Positions 29,991 through 40,771 of a stretch of 64,000 nt of DNA are shown piece after piece. The notes below the pieces were generated by a model that did no database searches, had not been told where the DNA came from, and worked only from the letters and a program-made list of their open reading frames with translations. Position numbers and translations under genes: made by a program. This stretch comes from Vicinamibacterales bacterium (lineage in GTDB: Bacteria; Acidobacteriota; Vicinamibacteria; Vicinamibacterales; UBA823), in the NCBI GenBank assembly GCA_036012125.1, contig DASCOS010000034.1, forward strand, positions 115,246 through 179,245, in the 5' to 3' direction. The first letter of the stretch is position 1, and the number at the start of each line of letters is the position of its first letter.

Positions 29991-31361
29991 CTAGACAGCC
30001 TTAGCCAAACCTTTACGTGGTCGATTTGCCTGGAACCGCTCCAGAAAGGTCGTATCAAACTCGGCCGCCACGAATCCAGGGTCCTCCAGAATGGCTTGAT
30101 GGAGAGGGATGTTCGTCTTGATCCCTTCGATGACTGTCATATCAAGTGTACGCCTTAGACGAGCAATTGCCTCGTTGCGGTCGCGCCCGTGCGCGACGAC
30201 CTTCGCCACAAGCGAATCATAAAACGGGGACACCGTGCAGCCAGCATGCGCGTAAGTATCGAGTCTAATACCCGGGCCACCTAAGAAACTGAACGTCTCG
30301 ATCACTCCTGGCGATGGCACGAAGGTGTCGGGGTCCTCGGCATTGATTCGGCATTCGATCGAGTGGCCGTCAAAGTTCACCCCCCTCTGCTGGAAGCCCA
30401 ACTTCTCACCAGCGGCGATCCGAATCTGCTCCTTGACAATATCAATTCCTGTGATCATTTCCGTCACAGGATGTTCGACCTGAAGCCGAGCATTCGCTTC
30501 TATGAAGTAGAAGTTACGCTTGCCGTCCAAAAGAAACTCAAAGGTTCCAGCATTTTGATACTGCACAGCCTTAGCAGCATGCACAACCGTTTTTCCCAAC
30601 TTCTTGCGCAACCGGTTGGTAAGGGCCACCGATGGAGCCTCCTCGAGAATCTTCTGGTGACGACGTTGAATCGAACACTCACGTTCTCCGAGGTGAATGA
30701 CATGACCGTGTTGATCGGCGAGCACCTGCACTTCAATGTGTCGAGGTGCTTCAACGAATTTCTCGATATATACATCGCGGAATCCAAACGCCACTTCAGC
30801 TTCGTGTTGAGCCGTCTGGAAAGCCACTTCCAATTCCGGGAATGACCGTACCACCCGTAGCCCTCTCCCACCACCACCAGCCGTCGCCTTAATGATGAGC
30901 GGAAATCCAATCTTCTTACCGAGAACCTGAGCCTTCTCTAACCCTTCGACCGGCCCGTCACTACCTGGGAGGACCTTCACACCAGCTTTCTTCATCGCTC
31001 GGCGCGCCCTCGCCTTATCACCCATCAGACGCATCACGGTCTGATCGGGACCAATGAATTTGATACGACAGGACTCACAGGCTTCGGCGAGAAACGCACT
31101 TTCCGACAGAAAGCCATATCCGGGATGCAATGCGTCAACGCCAGTGATCTCAGCAGCGCTGATCACTGCTGGCACGCTCAAATAGCTATCGATGCTTCTG
31201 GCAGGGCCGATACAGACTGACTCATCAGCAAAACCGACATGGACGGAGTGCTCATCCGCGTCGGAGTAAACCGCTACCGTCTTGATATCCAGCTCACGAC
31301 AGGCGTGGATGACACGAAGTGCGATTTCACCACGATTGGCAATCAGGATCTTCTTGAACAT
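29991..31361 (-). CDS. accC: Biotin carboxylase subunit of acetyl-CoA carboxylase
   Basis: 456-residue AccC. It carboxylates biotin on AccB with ATP and bicarbonate, step one of fatty-acid synthesis. The N-terminal biotin-carboxylase domain starts [15 protein letters not shown]; the ATP-grasp glycine loop [12 protein letters not shown] (about 159-170), [12 protein letters not shown], and the catalytic [14 protein letters not shown] are present. It lies 41 bp after accB, the usual order. The carboxyltransferase genes accA and accD are not in the window. Confidence 0.97.
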   Translation of the reverse strand: MFKKILIANRGEIALRVIHACRELDIKTVAVYSDADEHSVHVGFADESVCIGPARSIDSYLSVPAVISAAEITGVDALHPGYGFLSESAFLAEACESCRIKFIGPDQTVMRLMGDKARARRAMKKAGVKVLPGSDGPVEGLEKAQVLGKKIGFPLIIKATAGGGGRGLRVVRSFPELEVAFQTAQHEAEVAFGFRDVYIEKFVEAPRHIEVQVLADQHGHVIHLGERECSIQRRHQKILEEAPSVALTNRLRKKLGKTVVHAAKAVQYQNAGTFEFLLDGKRNFYFIEANARLQVEHPVTEMITGIDIVKEQIRIAAGEKLGFQQRGVNFDGHSIECRINAEDPDTFVPSPGVIETFSFLGGPGIRLDTYAHAGCTVSPFYDSLVAKVVAHGRDRNEAIARLRRTLDMTVIEGIKTNIPLHQAILEDPGFVAAEFDTTFLERFQANRPRKGLAKAV

Positions 31362-31402
31362 TTAGCTTGAAAATTAAGAATGAGGACAGAACTTGTCCGG
31401 TT

Positions 31403-31906
31403 TCAACTGACCCTTGGACGGACGCGCATGGAAAACAGCTGGTCACCGTACTGAACGGGCTGACCGTTTTCAACAAGAATCTCGGCGATCTCGCCATCCT
31501 CTTCAGCATTGATCTCGTTCATCAACTTCATCGCTTCAATGATGCACAAAACTTGCCCTTTGCCCACTTTGTCGCCGACCTCAACGAACGGTTTAGCCTC
31601 AGGATCTGGAGCACGAAAAAATGTTCCAACAATCGGCGACTTAACTACTGACAGATCAGTGGACCCATCCACGTCAGTCCCAAACGTCGATTCAACTGAC
31701 TGAGCGGCGATCAGAGCAGGCGCTGGTGCCGAAACAGCGGTCACGGCACCATGGTCATGCGAACCCTCGCGCTTGATCCGGAGACGGACACCTTCCTTCT
31801 CAATTTCGAACTCTGAGAGGTTATGCTCCTGAGCAAGCTCAATGATTTCCTTGATCTCGTCAAGATTATTAAGGTGCAACTCTTTTCGCCCAACTTTGTT
31901 GGTCAT
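31403..31906 (-). CDS. accB: Biotin carboxyl carrier protein
   Basis: 167-residue BCCP. The C-terminal lipoyl/biotinyl domain holds the biotinylated lysine in [12 protein letters not shown] (about residue 133); the first 75 residues form the short N-terminal domain, followed by an Ala-rich linker. It lies between pepP and accC on the minus strand, 25 bp after pepP. The gene order pepP-accB-accC is common in many bacteria. Confidence 0.96.
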   Translation of the reverse strand: MTNKVGRKELHLNNLDEIKEIIELAQEHNLSEFEIEKEGVRLRIKREGSHDHGAVTAVSAPAPALIAAQSVESTFGTDVDGSTDLSVVKSPIVGTFFRAPDPEAKPFVEVGDKVGKGQVLCIIEAMKLMNEINAEEDGEIAEILVENGQPVQYGDQLFSMRVRPRVS

Positions 31907-31931
31907 GTTTGCTTCCGTAGTCGGTTAAGAC

Positions 31932-33101
31932 TCAAGACTGAACCCACAGATCCCGTCTAACGTCTGTAAGTAACTCATGCCCTTCGTCGGTCACAAGAAC
32001 GTCGTCTTCGATACGTACCCCACCTTGACCCGGCTCGTAGGCCCCCGGTTCAACAGTGAACACCATGCCGGGAACCAAGAGCACGTCGGATCCTTCAGCC
32101 ATAGCGTGCTCGCGGTCCGAATCACGCTTCGAGATTCTCGGATCCTCGTGAATCTCCAAGCCTAGGCCATGTCCCGTCCCATGGTTGAAAGCCTCACCGA
32201 GCCCACTCTCCTCAAGCACCCGGCGCGCTGCACCATCAACTTCACTCGCCCACACACCAGGACGGACCGTAGCAATCGCCGCTTCCTGAGCAGCTGCGAC
32301 AGCTGAGTGGAGACGTCGAGCAACCTTACTGGGCGTCCCAATAGTCGCCACGCGGCTCAGGTCAACACAGTATCCGTCGAGGACCCCGCCGAAGTCTAGC
32401 AGGACTATGTCACCCTCTGTGAAAACTCTAGTACCTGGTTGTGCGTGTGGTAGGGCACTATTGGGGCCGGAGGCAACGATGGTATCAAATGCTGGCCGCT
32501 CGAAACCAGCATTGCGTAGGCTGGCATCAATCTCAATTGCTACATCACGTTCCTGACGACCTGGTTCGATAATACGGTTTATGTCAACTGCAACCATTGA
32601 GAGAAGCCGTCCAGCCTCACGCAGGGTAGTCCGCTCATAGTCATCCTTCACAGCCCTCACCTTCTCAACAACTCGAGACGTGGCCACCAATTCGGGAACT
32701 GAATGCCCGGAGGCCAATGCCCGCTCGAGTGCAGTGGATAGATAGATGTGGGCTTGAACAGTCAACCGGTCTGATTCGAAGCCCAACTTCTCAGCATTGG
32801 ACGACACCAGAAGGTCTCCGAGTGTGCTCTCATAGCTATGAGCCACAGACCTCACTTCGATGTAACTCGGTCCATGACTTGATTGAAGCAATTCCCGAGC
32901 AGCTGTTAAATATCGACCGTCGGTCACCAAGATGCAGCCAGTGCGAGAGACCAGGAGGGATGCTGAAGAACCCTCAAAGTTTGTGAGATATCGAACATTC
33001 GGTACGTGACTAACAAGAAACGCATCTAGGTGTTCATCATCGAGTTTTTCCCAGACTCGTTCAAGACGCCTCGTTAGATCCTTCGAAGTCGGCTTACCCA
33101 T
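31932..33101 (-). CDS. pepP: Xaa-Pro aminopeptidase (M24B)
   Basis: 389-residue metallopeptidase cleaving an N-terminal residue before proline. The creatinase-like N-terminal domain (1-130) precedes the M24 catalytic domain with metal ligands in LLDFGGVLDGYCVDLSR (two Asp), GTGHGLGLEIHEDP (His), FTVEPGAY (Glu) and GVRIEDDVLV (Glu). The ATG at 33101 is used; the GTG before it is possible. First gene of the pepP-accB-accC group. Confidence 0.92.
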   Translation of the reverse strand: MGKPTSKDLTRRLERVWEKLDDEHLDAFLVSHVPNVRYLTNFEGSSASLLVSRTGCILVTDGRYLTAARELLQSSHGPSYIEVRSVAHSYESTLGDLLVSSNAEKLGFESDRLTVQAHIYLSTALERALASGHSVPELVATSRVVEKVRAVKDDYERTTLREAGRLLSMVAVDINRIIEPGRQERDVAIEIDASLRNAGFERPAFDTIVASGPNSALPHAQPGTRVFTEGDIVLLDFGGVLDGYCVDLSRVATIGTPSKVARRLHSAVAAAQEAAIATVRPGVWASEVDGAARRVLEESGLGEAFNHGTGHGLGLEIHEDPRISKRDSDREHAMAEGSDVLLVPGMVFTVEPGAYEPGQGGVRIEDDVLVTDEGHELLTDVRRDLWVQS

Positions 33102-33417
33102 CACCCAAACATTTTCGGAATGCTATTGGCCTGCGCAGACCACCAAATTGGGAGCATAAACTAAACCACCTGGTGAGCCTTATCGGCCCTTCGACCACAA
33201 ACAAACAGAGTAACACTGTCCATTGTCCGACTGGCTAAGCTCTTCAGAAAATCATCGGTCAGCAAATAGGAATCGCAGCGAGGTCGAAACGGTGTCGAAT
33301 GCAATTACCAACGGTACTTCTTGCCGCCCATTTGAGGGGTTGATTCCTTGACACCACCTGTAATCGACCGTATCATTTGGGTTTGCGGTTACGAGGTGGT
33401 TCCTGTAGAGGTAGTTG
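33102..33417. other. Divergent non-coding region between pepP and rplM
   Basis: About 316 bp with no credible coding frame. It holds a good sigma-70 promoter for the ribosomal-protein operon (33348-33376) and the rplM leader of about 35 nt. The pepP-side half shows no clear motif. Confidence 0.6.
33348..33376 (+). promoter_or_regulatory. Sigma-70 promoter of the rplM-rpsI operon
   Basis: TTGACA (33348-33353), 17-bp spacer, TATCAT (33371-33376): perfect -35 and five of six at -10. The expected start near 33383 leaves a leader of about 35 nt that includes the GAGGT ribosome site of rplM. Confidence 0.8.
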
Positions 33418-33849
33418 ATGAAAACGTTTGTGGCGTCATCGAAGAACTTGGAGCGCAAGTGGCATCTGATTGACGCCGAGGGTCAGATCCTTGGGCGGAT
33501 CGCAACGGTCGCGGCACGCCTCCTCCAGGGTAAGCACCGTCCGCAGTACACAACTTTCATTGATACTGGTGACCATGTCATTGTCGTCAACGCTGCACAG
33601 GTCAAATTGAGTGGTCGCAAAGAAGACCAAAAACTTTATCGACGGCACAGCGGTTATCAAGGCGGTCTTCGAGAAGAAAGTGCAAGACTTGTTCGTCAGC
33701 GGAAACCAATCCGTCTGGTTGAACAGGCAGTGCGGGGCATGCTTCCCAAGACAAAGCTAGGGAACACGATGTACCGTAAGCTAAATGTATACGCTGGCCC
33801 GGACCACCCACACTCCGCCCAGAAACCTACCGCCCTTGAGGTTGCGTAA
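33418..33849 (+). CDS. rplM: Ribosomal protein uL13
   Basis: 143-residue uL13, an early-assembly protein of the large subunit. N-terminal [15 protein letters not shown] and the [17 protein letters not shown] and [11 protein letters not shown] segments are characteristic. ATG 33418 has GAGGT upstream; a TTG directly before it is in frame. First gene of rplM-rpsI, which is separated from rpsI by only 2 bp. Confidence 0.97.
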   Translation: MKTFVASSKNLERKWHLIDAEGQILGRIATVAARLLQGKHRPQYTTFIDTGDHVIVVNAAQVKLSGRKEDQKLYRRHSGYQGGLREESARLVRQRKPIRLVEQAVRGMLPKTKLGNTMYRKLNVYAGPDHPHSAQKPTALEVA

Positions 33850-33851
33850 CC

Positions 33852-34244
33852 TTGGCAGATAGTCAATTCTACGGCACCGGACGTCGGAAGACGTCCACTG
33901 CTCGCGTCTTTCTCCGCCCTGGTACCGGTAACATTCAGGTCAACCGGCGTTCGCTGAATGTGAGCTTTCCGACCGAAGTGCTTCGGATGCAAATTCTGCA
34001 ACCGCAGCAACTGACTGAAACTCTTGGCCAGTATGATGTTCTGGCCACGGCGACTGGTGGCGGCGTTTCTGGGCAAGCCGGCGCCTTACGGTTAGGAATC
34101 GCACGCGCTTTGGTTAAAGCGAACCCAAGCCTCCGCGCCGATCTCAAGCAAGCTGGCTTTCTGACTCGCGATCCCCGAATCAAGGAACGCAAAAAGTATG
34201 GTCTAGCCGGTGCACGCAAGCGATTCCAATTTAGCAAGCGATAA
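33852..34244 (+). CDS. rpsI: Ribosomal protein uS9
   Basis: 130-residue uS9, whose C-terminal tail reaches the P-site tRNA. It ends with the conserved [17 protein letters not shown] tail, and starts [19 protein letters not shown]. The start is a TTG at 33852, 2 nt after the rplM stop, pointing to translational coupling. Normal length. Confidence 0.97.
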   Translation: MADSQFYGTGRRKTSTARVFLRPGTGNIQVNRRSLNVSFPTEVLRMQILQPQQLTETLGQYDVLATATGGGVSGQAGALRLGIARALVKANPSLRADLKQAGFLTRDPRIKERKKYGLAGARKRFQFSKR

Positions 34245-34304
34245 AAGTATTGTGATTACAAGACAGGACCTGAATTCGGCGGAAACCCGCGTAGGAGAAG
34301 ACGC

Positions 34305-35090
34305 TTGAGTGCAGTCGAATTAAAGGAACTCCTCGAGTCTGGTGTCCATTTTGGCCATCAGACGAGGCGCTGGAACCCAAAGATGAAGGAGTACATCTTT
34401 GGGGAACGGAACGGCATTTACATCATCGACCTCAGCAAGACAGCCAAGCTCTTTTATGAGGCAACGCAGTTCGTTTCTTCGCTAGCCGCAGAAGGCCGCA
34501 CAATCCTTTTCGTTGGCACTAAACGTCAAGCTCAGGATGTTGTTATCGAAGAAGCACGGCGCTGCGGAATGTTCTTCGTTAATCAGAGATGGCTGGGTGG
34601 CCTACTAACTAACTTCACGACGATTCAACGAAGCATCGGACGGCTTCGCGATCTGGAAGCAATGGGCACCGATGGACGCTACGAAACACTGTCGAAGAAG
34701 GAAATTTCACGGCTCGAGAAGGAGAAGCGAAAACTTCATAAAAATCTTGATGGCATCCGCAAGATGTCAAAACTGCCAGACGCGGTATTCGTTGTCGATA
34801 CGCGCAAGGAAAAAATTGCGGTCGATGAGGCAAGGAAGCTCAAGATCCCGATCATAGGTATCGTCGACACGAACTGCGACCCGGACGACGTCGATTATGT
34901 TATCCCTGGTAATGACGACGCGTTGCGAGCTATCAAGTTGATTGTGGGTAAGTTCGCAGATGCCGTTATCGAAGGACGGGGTCTTCGAGAATCTAGCCAA
35001 TCGGAACGTGCGGCCGGCGACACCACCCCTTCTGACTCGGCGAGTCAAGCGGTTAGTGCTGAGCAGGCAACTACCCCTGCTTCTGCCTAA
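34305..35090 (+). CDS. rpsB: Ribosomal protein uS2
   Basis: 261-residue uS2. [50 protein letters not shown] and [12 protein letters not shown] are all conserved, with the last 40 residues a low-complexity Ser/Ala/Thr tail. TTG start with AGGAGAA 7-8 nt upstream. It precedes tsf, the standard order, with a terminator-like hairpin in between. Confidence 0.97.
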   Translation: MSAVELKELLESGVHFGHQTRRWNPKMKEYIFGERNGIYIIDLSKTAKLFYEATQFVSSLAAEGRTILFVGTKRQAQDVVIEEARRCGMFFVNQRWLGGLLTNFTTIQRSIGRLRDLEAMGTDGRYETLSKKEISRLEKEKRKLHKNLDGIRKMSKLPDAVFVVDTRKEKIAVDEARKLKIPIIGIVDTNCDPDDVDYVIPGNDDALRAIKLIVGKFADAVIEGRGLRESSQSERAAGDTTPSDSASQAVSAEQATTPASA

Positions 35091-35115
35091 GGATAACGCG
35101 CCCAGCTTCGATCGA

Positions 35116-35144
35116 GCCGGCCCAGCTGCGCGCCGGCATTTTTT
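35116..35144 (+). terminator. Intrinsic terminator or attenuator between rpsB and tsf
   Basis: GCCGGC (35116-35121) pairs with GCCGGC (35132-35137) over a 10-nt loop and is followed by A and six T (35139-35144). It is in the rpsB-tsf spacer on the coding strand, so some transcripts probably end here and lower tsf expression relative to rpsB, or a separate promoter drives tsf. Confidence 0.75.
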
Positions 35145-35188
35145 CTGTACATTGCTCGCCATGCGGGCCAAGCACCTGGAGAAAGTCG

Positions 35189-36575
<1,387 letters not shown>

Positions 36576-36597
36576 ACTAGTTGCGGAAAGAGGCGCG

Positions 36598-37167
36598 ATG
36601 GATGTCAATAATCTGAAAGAGCTCTATGCTGAAGTCGATAAGCGAATGAATAGTCTGATCGAGCACGCCCGTCGAGAGCTCTCAGGCGTGCGCACAGGAC
36701 GTGCCTCGATCACGATTCTTGACGGCGTGCACGTTGATGCGTACGGCGCGTCAGTACCACTCAACCAGGTGGCCAGCTTGTCCGTTCCCGAGCCGATGCT
36801 TATCGCAGTGCAGCCATTTGATCCCTCCTTGAGCGGTGCAATTGAAAAAGCTATCCAAGCAGCCAATCTAGGCCTCAACCCGAATAACGATGGAAAGATG
36901 ATCCGAATTCCGATTCCGCCCCTAACCGATGAACGCCGTAAAGAGTTGTCGAAGGTTGTCCACAAACTTGCCGAGGAAAGTCGAAACGGTGTACGCCAGG
37001 CACGGCGCGACGCGAACGACCAACTCAAGAAAATGCTCAAGAATAAGAACGTCTCTGAAGACGAAGAACGTCGTGCCTTAGAGCATGTTCAAGAACTAAC
37101 CAATGAACATGTGAAAAGTATTGATGATGTTCAAGAGAAGAAAGACGACGAACTCCTAAACCGTTAG
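36598..37167 (+). CDS. frr: Ribosome recycling factor
   Basis: 189-residue RRF, which splits post-termination ribosomes with EF-G. LSGVRTGRASITILDGV, EPMLIAVQPFDPS, NLGLNPNNDGKMIRIPIPPLTDERRKEL are diagnostic. Standard length. Ends 17-23 bp before thrC. Confidence 0.97.
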   Translation: MDVNNLKELYAEVDKRMNSLIEHARRELSGVRTGRASITILDGVHVDAYGASVPLNQVASLSVPEPMLIAVQPFDPSLSGAIEKAIQAANLGLNPNNDGKMIRIPIPPLTDERRKELSKVVHKLAEESRNGVRQARRDANDQLKKMLKNKNVSEDEERRALEHVQELTNEHVKSIDDVQEKKDDELLNR

Positions 37168-37190
37168 CACCGGCGGCCGACCTAGTGTCC

Positions 37191-38369
37191 ATGTCATACG
37201 TATCGCATCTTGAGTGCTCCGCCAATTGCGGAGCCACTCCCCTAGACCCTCACGAGCAACATCATCTCTGTTCGTGTGGAATGCCGTTGTTAGTTCGCTA
37301 CCATCTTGACCGCGTAGCCAACATTTGGAAGAAGTCGACTCTAGTGGACCGACCGCCAACCATGTGGCGCTACAAAGAGATGATGCCTCTTCTGGGCGAT
37401 GGCGAACCGGTTACGTTGGGTGAAGGCTTCACTCCACTCTTCCACGCAAAGTCGCTTGGACGAAAACTCGGCTTACAGGCACTCTACATCAAAGACGAAT
37501 CACTCAACCCGACCAACTCATTCAAAGCTCGCGGACTGTCAGCTGCTGTAACACGAGCTCGTGCGTTAAAAGCCCATACCTTGTCAGTACCATCAGCCGG
37601 AAATGCTGCTAATGCAATGGCCGCCTATGCGGCGCAAGCTGGTATCCCAGCAAAGGTCTTTATGCCAAAAGATGTCAAGCGACCATTCATCCGTGAATGC
37701 GAGCTTTATGGTGCAGACGTCACGCTGGTTGATGGACTGATCACCGACGCCGGCCGCTTAGCAGCAGAGAGAGGTGGACCACTCGGATGGTACGATGTAT
37801 CTACCTTAAAAGAGCCCTATCGAATAGAGGGCAAGAAGACGATGGCCTACGAATTAGCTGAGCAGCTTGACTGGGAATGGCCAGATTGGATTATTTACCC
37901 GACCGGCGGAGGCACGGGAATGGTTGGCATGTGGAAGGCAATGGACGAGCTCGAAACGATCGGCTGGGTTTCAAAGGGTCGGCGACCACGCATGGTTACC
38001 GTACAGGCGTCTGGGTGCGCACCAATCGTCAGAGCATTTGAGAAAGGCACCGAATTCGCTGAACCGTGGATTAACGCACATACCGTTGCCGATGGCTTAC
38101 GTGTACCGAAAGCCATTGGGGACTTCCTCATCCTCAGAGCCCTTCGCGAAAGCGGCGGATGCGCGATCGCAGTCGATGATGTCGACATGGTTGGTTATAT
38201 GCGCGATCTCGGCCACTACGAAGGCATCAGCGCCGCGCCTGAAGGTGGAGCCGCTCTTGGAGCCCTACATAAATTAATTGGCAATAACTCCATCAAACCG
38301 GAAGACAAGGTTGTTCTGTTTAACACGGGTGGAGCGCTAAAATACCTTGACGTTCTAGATTCCATCTGA
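37191..38369 (+). CDS. thrC: Threonine synthase
   Basis: About 392-residue PLP enzyme converting O-phosphohomoserine to threonine. The Schiff-base lysine is in NPTNSFKARG (about residue 112), TGGGTGMVG binds the PLP phosphate, and an N-terminal zinc-ribbon-like pair of Cys clusters (CSANCG, CSCG) is present as in the archaeal/Gram-positive class. ATG 37191 is used; GTG 37185 is possible. It follows frr but is functionally unrelated. Confidence 0.94.
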   Translation: MSYVSHLECSANCGATPLDPHEQHHLCSCGMPLLVRYHLDRVANIWKKSTLVDRPPTMWRYKEMMPLLGDGEPVTLGEGFTPLFHAKSLGRKLGLQALYIKDESLNPTNSFKARGLSAAVTRARALKAHTLSVPSAGNAANAMAAYAAQAGIPAKVFMPKDVKRPFIRECELYGADVTLVDGLITDAGRLAAERGGPLGWYDVSTLKEPYRIEGKKTMAYELAEQLDWEWPDWIIYPTGGGTGMVGMWKAMDELETIGWVSKGRRPRMVTVQASGCAPIVRAFEKGTEFAEPWINAHTVADGLRVPKAIGDFLILRALRESGGCAIAVDDVDMVGYMRDLGHYEGISAAPEGGAALGALHKLIGNNSIKPEDKVVLFNTGGALKYLDVLDSI

Positions 38370-38434
38370 TTTCTGGTGACTCCAATTTCCCAGGGTAGTT
38401 TCTTTCCGCTCAAACAGCAGGTTTTAAGCGTATG

Positions 38435-38443
38435 CTAAAATCC
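38435..38443 (+). promoter_or_regulatory. Extended -10 promoter for tRNA-Ala
   Basis: TGC-TAAAAT (38435-38443) matches an extended -10 (TGnTAtAAT, one mismatch) about 41 bp before the tRNA. The expected start is near 38450. No strong -35 is needed for this class. Confidence 0.5.
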
Positions 38444-38484
38444 CGAGTGCACGTAGTGCCGTTGGCAGCGCGCTCCTTTGAAAT

Positions 38485-38560
38485 GGGCGGCTAGCTCAGT
38501 TGGGAGAGCGCGGCGTTCGCAACGCCGAGGTCGAGGGTTCGAGCCCCTTGCCGTCCACCA
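38485..38560 (+). tRNA. tRNA-Ala (anticodon CGC)
   Basis: 76-nt tRNA. Acceptor stem GGGCGGC pairs with GCCGTCC; D arm GCTC-AGTTGGGA-GAGC; anticodon stem CGGCG/CGCCG with loop TTCGCAA, giving anticodon CGC that reads GCG (Ala); T arm GAGGG-TTCGAGC-CCCTT. The 3' CCA is encoded. It stands alone between thrC and the rhodanese-like gene. Confidence 0.96.
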
Positions 38561-38642
38561 CTCTGCCCTATCAGATTTTTTACTACAGTGCTATACAACG
38601 GCACCTTGACAGTACATTTCGGCGCCAGCGACAATACTCAAG

Positions 38643-39005
38643 ATGTCAATATCACGAATCACCAAGGAAGAACTGAAAGAACGCCTCGAGGGCGTCGGGT
38701 CGTCGATGCCAATCATAGTTGACGTACGACTGAAGTATCCCTACGAACACAGTACCGTCACTCTGCCTGGGGCGCTTCGTGAACCAGATCCTTCAACCCT
38801 TCCACGTGGTCGGGAAATCGTTACTTACGACTCTGATCCCGAAGAGCTAGTGGGTGCAAAGTACGCAGCTACGTTGATCCGAAAAGGATTCCAAGCCCGT
38901 GTTCTAAAAGGCGGGATCGCCGAATGGATGGCCGCTAAGTATCCAACCGATACCAAAGCTGCACCGGTACAGGCTCCCCCAAAGGCCGGCTCATTGAAGG
39001 GTTAG
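38643..39005 (+). CDS. Rhodanese-like domain protein lacking the catalytic Cys
   Basis: 120 residues. About 10-100 match a rhodanese domain: IIVDVRLKYPYEHSTVTLPGAL at the start and GGIAEWMAA at the end. Where active sulfurtransferases have the nucleophilic Cys loop (VVYCxxGxRS) this protein has VTYDSDPEELVG, with Asp in place of Cys, so it is probably not a sulfurtransferase and may bind a partner or anion. The last 20 residues are Pro/Ala-rich. It sits 35 bp before lolA. Confidence 0.8.
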   Translation: MSISRITKEELKERLEGVGSSMPIIVDVRLKYPYEHSTVTLPGALREPDPSTLPRGREIVTYDSDPEELVGAKYAATLIRKGFQARVLKGGIAEWMAAKYPTDTKAAPVQAPPKAGSLKG

Positions 39006-39040
39006 CAATCCTTTCTCATGGTTAACCAGTAGTCGACCTC

Positions 39041-39736
39041 GTGCCAAACGCTTTTGCATTACTTACGGCTGGATTATTGCTCAGCTTCTGCTACTCCTCC
39101 CCGGCCTCACCACTTCTAGCTCAAACACCACTTCGTCCTGACCCGACGACACTCGCCGGCTTACTCCAGCAACATTACGATCAAGTCCGTGACTTCGCTG
39201 CTGACTTCGTCCACGTGTATGAAGGTGGTGCCTTGCGAATGACGGCGACCGAGAAAGGCACCGTGCAGATTAAGAAGCCTGGGAAGATGCGATGGCACTA
39301 CGACACACCTGAAGAGAAACTGTTCGTCTTCGACGGGCGCACAATGTACGCCTATTTTTTGGATGAAGCACAAGTCACCGTGAGCCCTATGCCACAAGGC
39401 GACGAAATTAGTGCAGCAGTATTGCTACTGATCGGACGAGGCAACCTCGTTAGAGACTTTCGTCCGGAGTATGTTGAACTTCCAGACCTCGCAAACGACA
39501 GTTACGCTCTGAGACTTGAGCCGATTGTTCCAACGCCTGACTATACCTCACTGACTTTAGTCGTCGATCGTAGTAACTTGATGTTACATCGGCTCATTTC
39601 GATTGACCGGCAGGGCGGCATATCAACCTTTCGATTCAGCAATCTTGAGGAAAACCTGGGTATTGCTGATTCTCATTTTTCGTTCACCATCCCGGCGAAC
39701 GTTGAGATCATTAGACACGAGGGTGTTCCCCAGTGA
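39041..39736 (+). CDS. lolA: Outer-membrane lipoprotein carrier LolA
   Basis: 231-residue LolA that carries lipoproteins across the periplasm to the outer membrane. A signal peptide covers about 1-27 (hydrophobic LLTAGLLLSFCY, then SPA/LLAQ). The mature part has the family pattern LLQQHYDQVRDFAADF, GTVQIKKPGKMRWHYDTPEEKLFVFDG and late SHFSFTIPANVEI. GTG start at 39041. Supports a didermic envelope, matching the Kds and NagZ clusters. Confidence 0.93.
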   Translation: MPNAFALLTAGLLLSFCYSSPASPLLAQTPLRPDPTTLAGLLQQHYDQVRDFAADFVHVYEGGALRMTATEKGTVQIKKPGKMRWHYDTPEEKLFVFDGRTMYAYFLDEAQVTVSPMPQGDEISAAVLLLIGRGNLVRDFRPEYVELPDLANDSYALRLEPIVPTPDYTSLTLVVDRSNLMLHRLISIDRQGGISTFRFSNLEENLGIADSHFSFTIPANVEIIRHEGVPQ

Positions 39737-39763
39737 CCTCGACCGTCCCTACTTAGCCAACGC

Positions 39764-39795
39764 TTACAGGACAGAACGATATCTGATTCCTGTAA
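39764..39795. terminator. Bidirectional hairpin between convergent lolA and pxpC
   Basis: TTACAGGA (39764-39771) pairs with TCCTGTAA (39788-39795); inside, CAGA (39772-39775) pairs with TCTG (39782-39785) with a 2-nt bulge, giving a 12-bp stem. It lies in the 108-bp gap between convergent genes. No U-tract, so termination is probable but not certain. Confidence 0.55.
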
Positions 39796-39844
39796 AAGAC
39801 CGGTCGCCGTATCCGCTGTAATTAGATCTAGAAAGACTAGGGGA

Positions 39845-40771
39845 TTAGTTTAATTGTGTCTGCTCCTGCGTGATTAGAGCACTTAGGGCACCCGCTCGGT
39901 CACACACCTCAAACTCCACCCAATCTCCAGGACTCAACTGCCCTAGCAGTGGAAGGTCCGCTGTGATAGCGGTCGCTAGTTTTGGATAGCCACCCGTCGT
40001 TTGTCCATCCGCCATCAGAATAATCGGCTGACCTGAACCTGGCACCTGAATTGTACCCGTCGGCGTTGCATCGGACAGCACACCGACTGACGGGGCCAGG
40101 GAAATGGGCGGACCATCCAAGCGATAACCCATGCGATTGGACTGGTTACTGATTACATACCGCGACGTAAAGAAAGTCTTAGTCCCTGACGGCGTGAAGA
40201 GTCGTTCCTGCGGTCCAAGCATGACACGGATCCTGGCCCCTCCACTTGGTAATTGAAGGAGAGAGTTCCGTAATCGAGGAGGCTGTGGCTTTTCCCCATC
40301 AAACGACCGTGAATGCAGGACATCACCAGTCATCAGTGCACGACCCCCCATACCACCGGTCTGACTCGGAAGATGTGTCGAGCGACTTCCCAACACCTCG
40401 GGCACATCAAAACCACCCTCTACTGCTAGGTAGGCCCGAGCACCTACACGTCGTTCGCCAAAACATAATCTCGAACCGGCCGCTACAACCACCGGTTCAT
40501 TCATCGGCACTAGTTTCTCGTTAAGGGCAAGTTCGAATTCAGCACCGGTAACCGCTACTCTTGTGGCAAGTCCGAAGGAAAGTTCTGGTCCCAATAATGT
40601 GATTTCTAGAGTTGCAGATCCTAACGGATTACCCAGTAAGGCGTTGGCAAAACGGTGGGAGTAGCGATCCATTGGACCAGCAACGGGCACTCCGAGATTC
40701 TGAAAACCCCATCTACCAAGATCCTGCACCGTGCTTAACATCCCCGGACTATTCACATGGATGCCCATCAA
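39845..40771 (-). CDS. pxpC: 5-oxoprolinase subunit C (KipA-like)
   Basis: 308-residue PxpC/KipA of the biotin-dependent carboxylase-like fold. Start IHVNSPGMLSTVQDLGRWGFQNLGVPVAGPMD and later GGRALMTGD, RVMLGPQERLFT, SNRMGYRLDGP, and PDATPTGTIQVPGSGQPIILMADGQTTGGY-type residues are the family hallmarks. With PxpA and PxpB it makes ATP-dependent 5-oxoprolinase. It overlaps pxpB by 4 bp (ATGA). No pxpA is adjacent. Confidence 0.92.
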   Translation of the reverse strand: MMGIHVNSPGMLSTVQDLGRWGFQNLGVPVAGPMDRYSHRFANALLGNPLGSATLEITLLGPELSFGLATRVAVTGAEFELALNEKLVPMNEPVVVAAGSRLCFGERRVGARAYLAVEGGFDVPEVLGSRSTHLPSQTGGMGGRALMTGDVLHSRSFDGEKPQPPRLRNSLLQLPSGGARIRVMLGPQERLFTPSGTKTFFTSRYVISNQSNRMGYRLDGPPISLAPSVGVLSDATPTGTIQVPGSGQPIILMADGQTTGGYPKLATAITADLPLLGQLSPGDWVEFEVCDRAGALSALITQEQTQLN

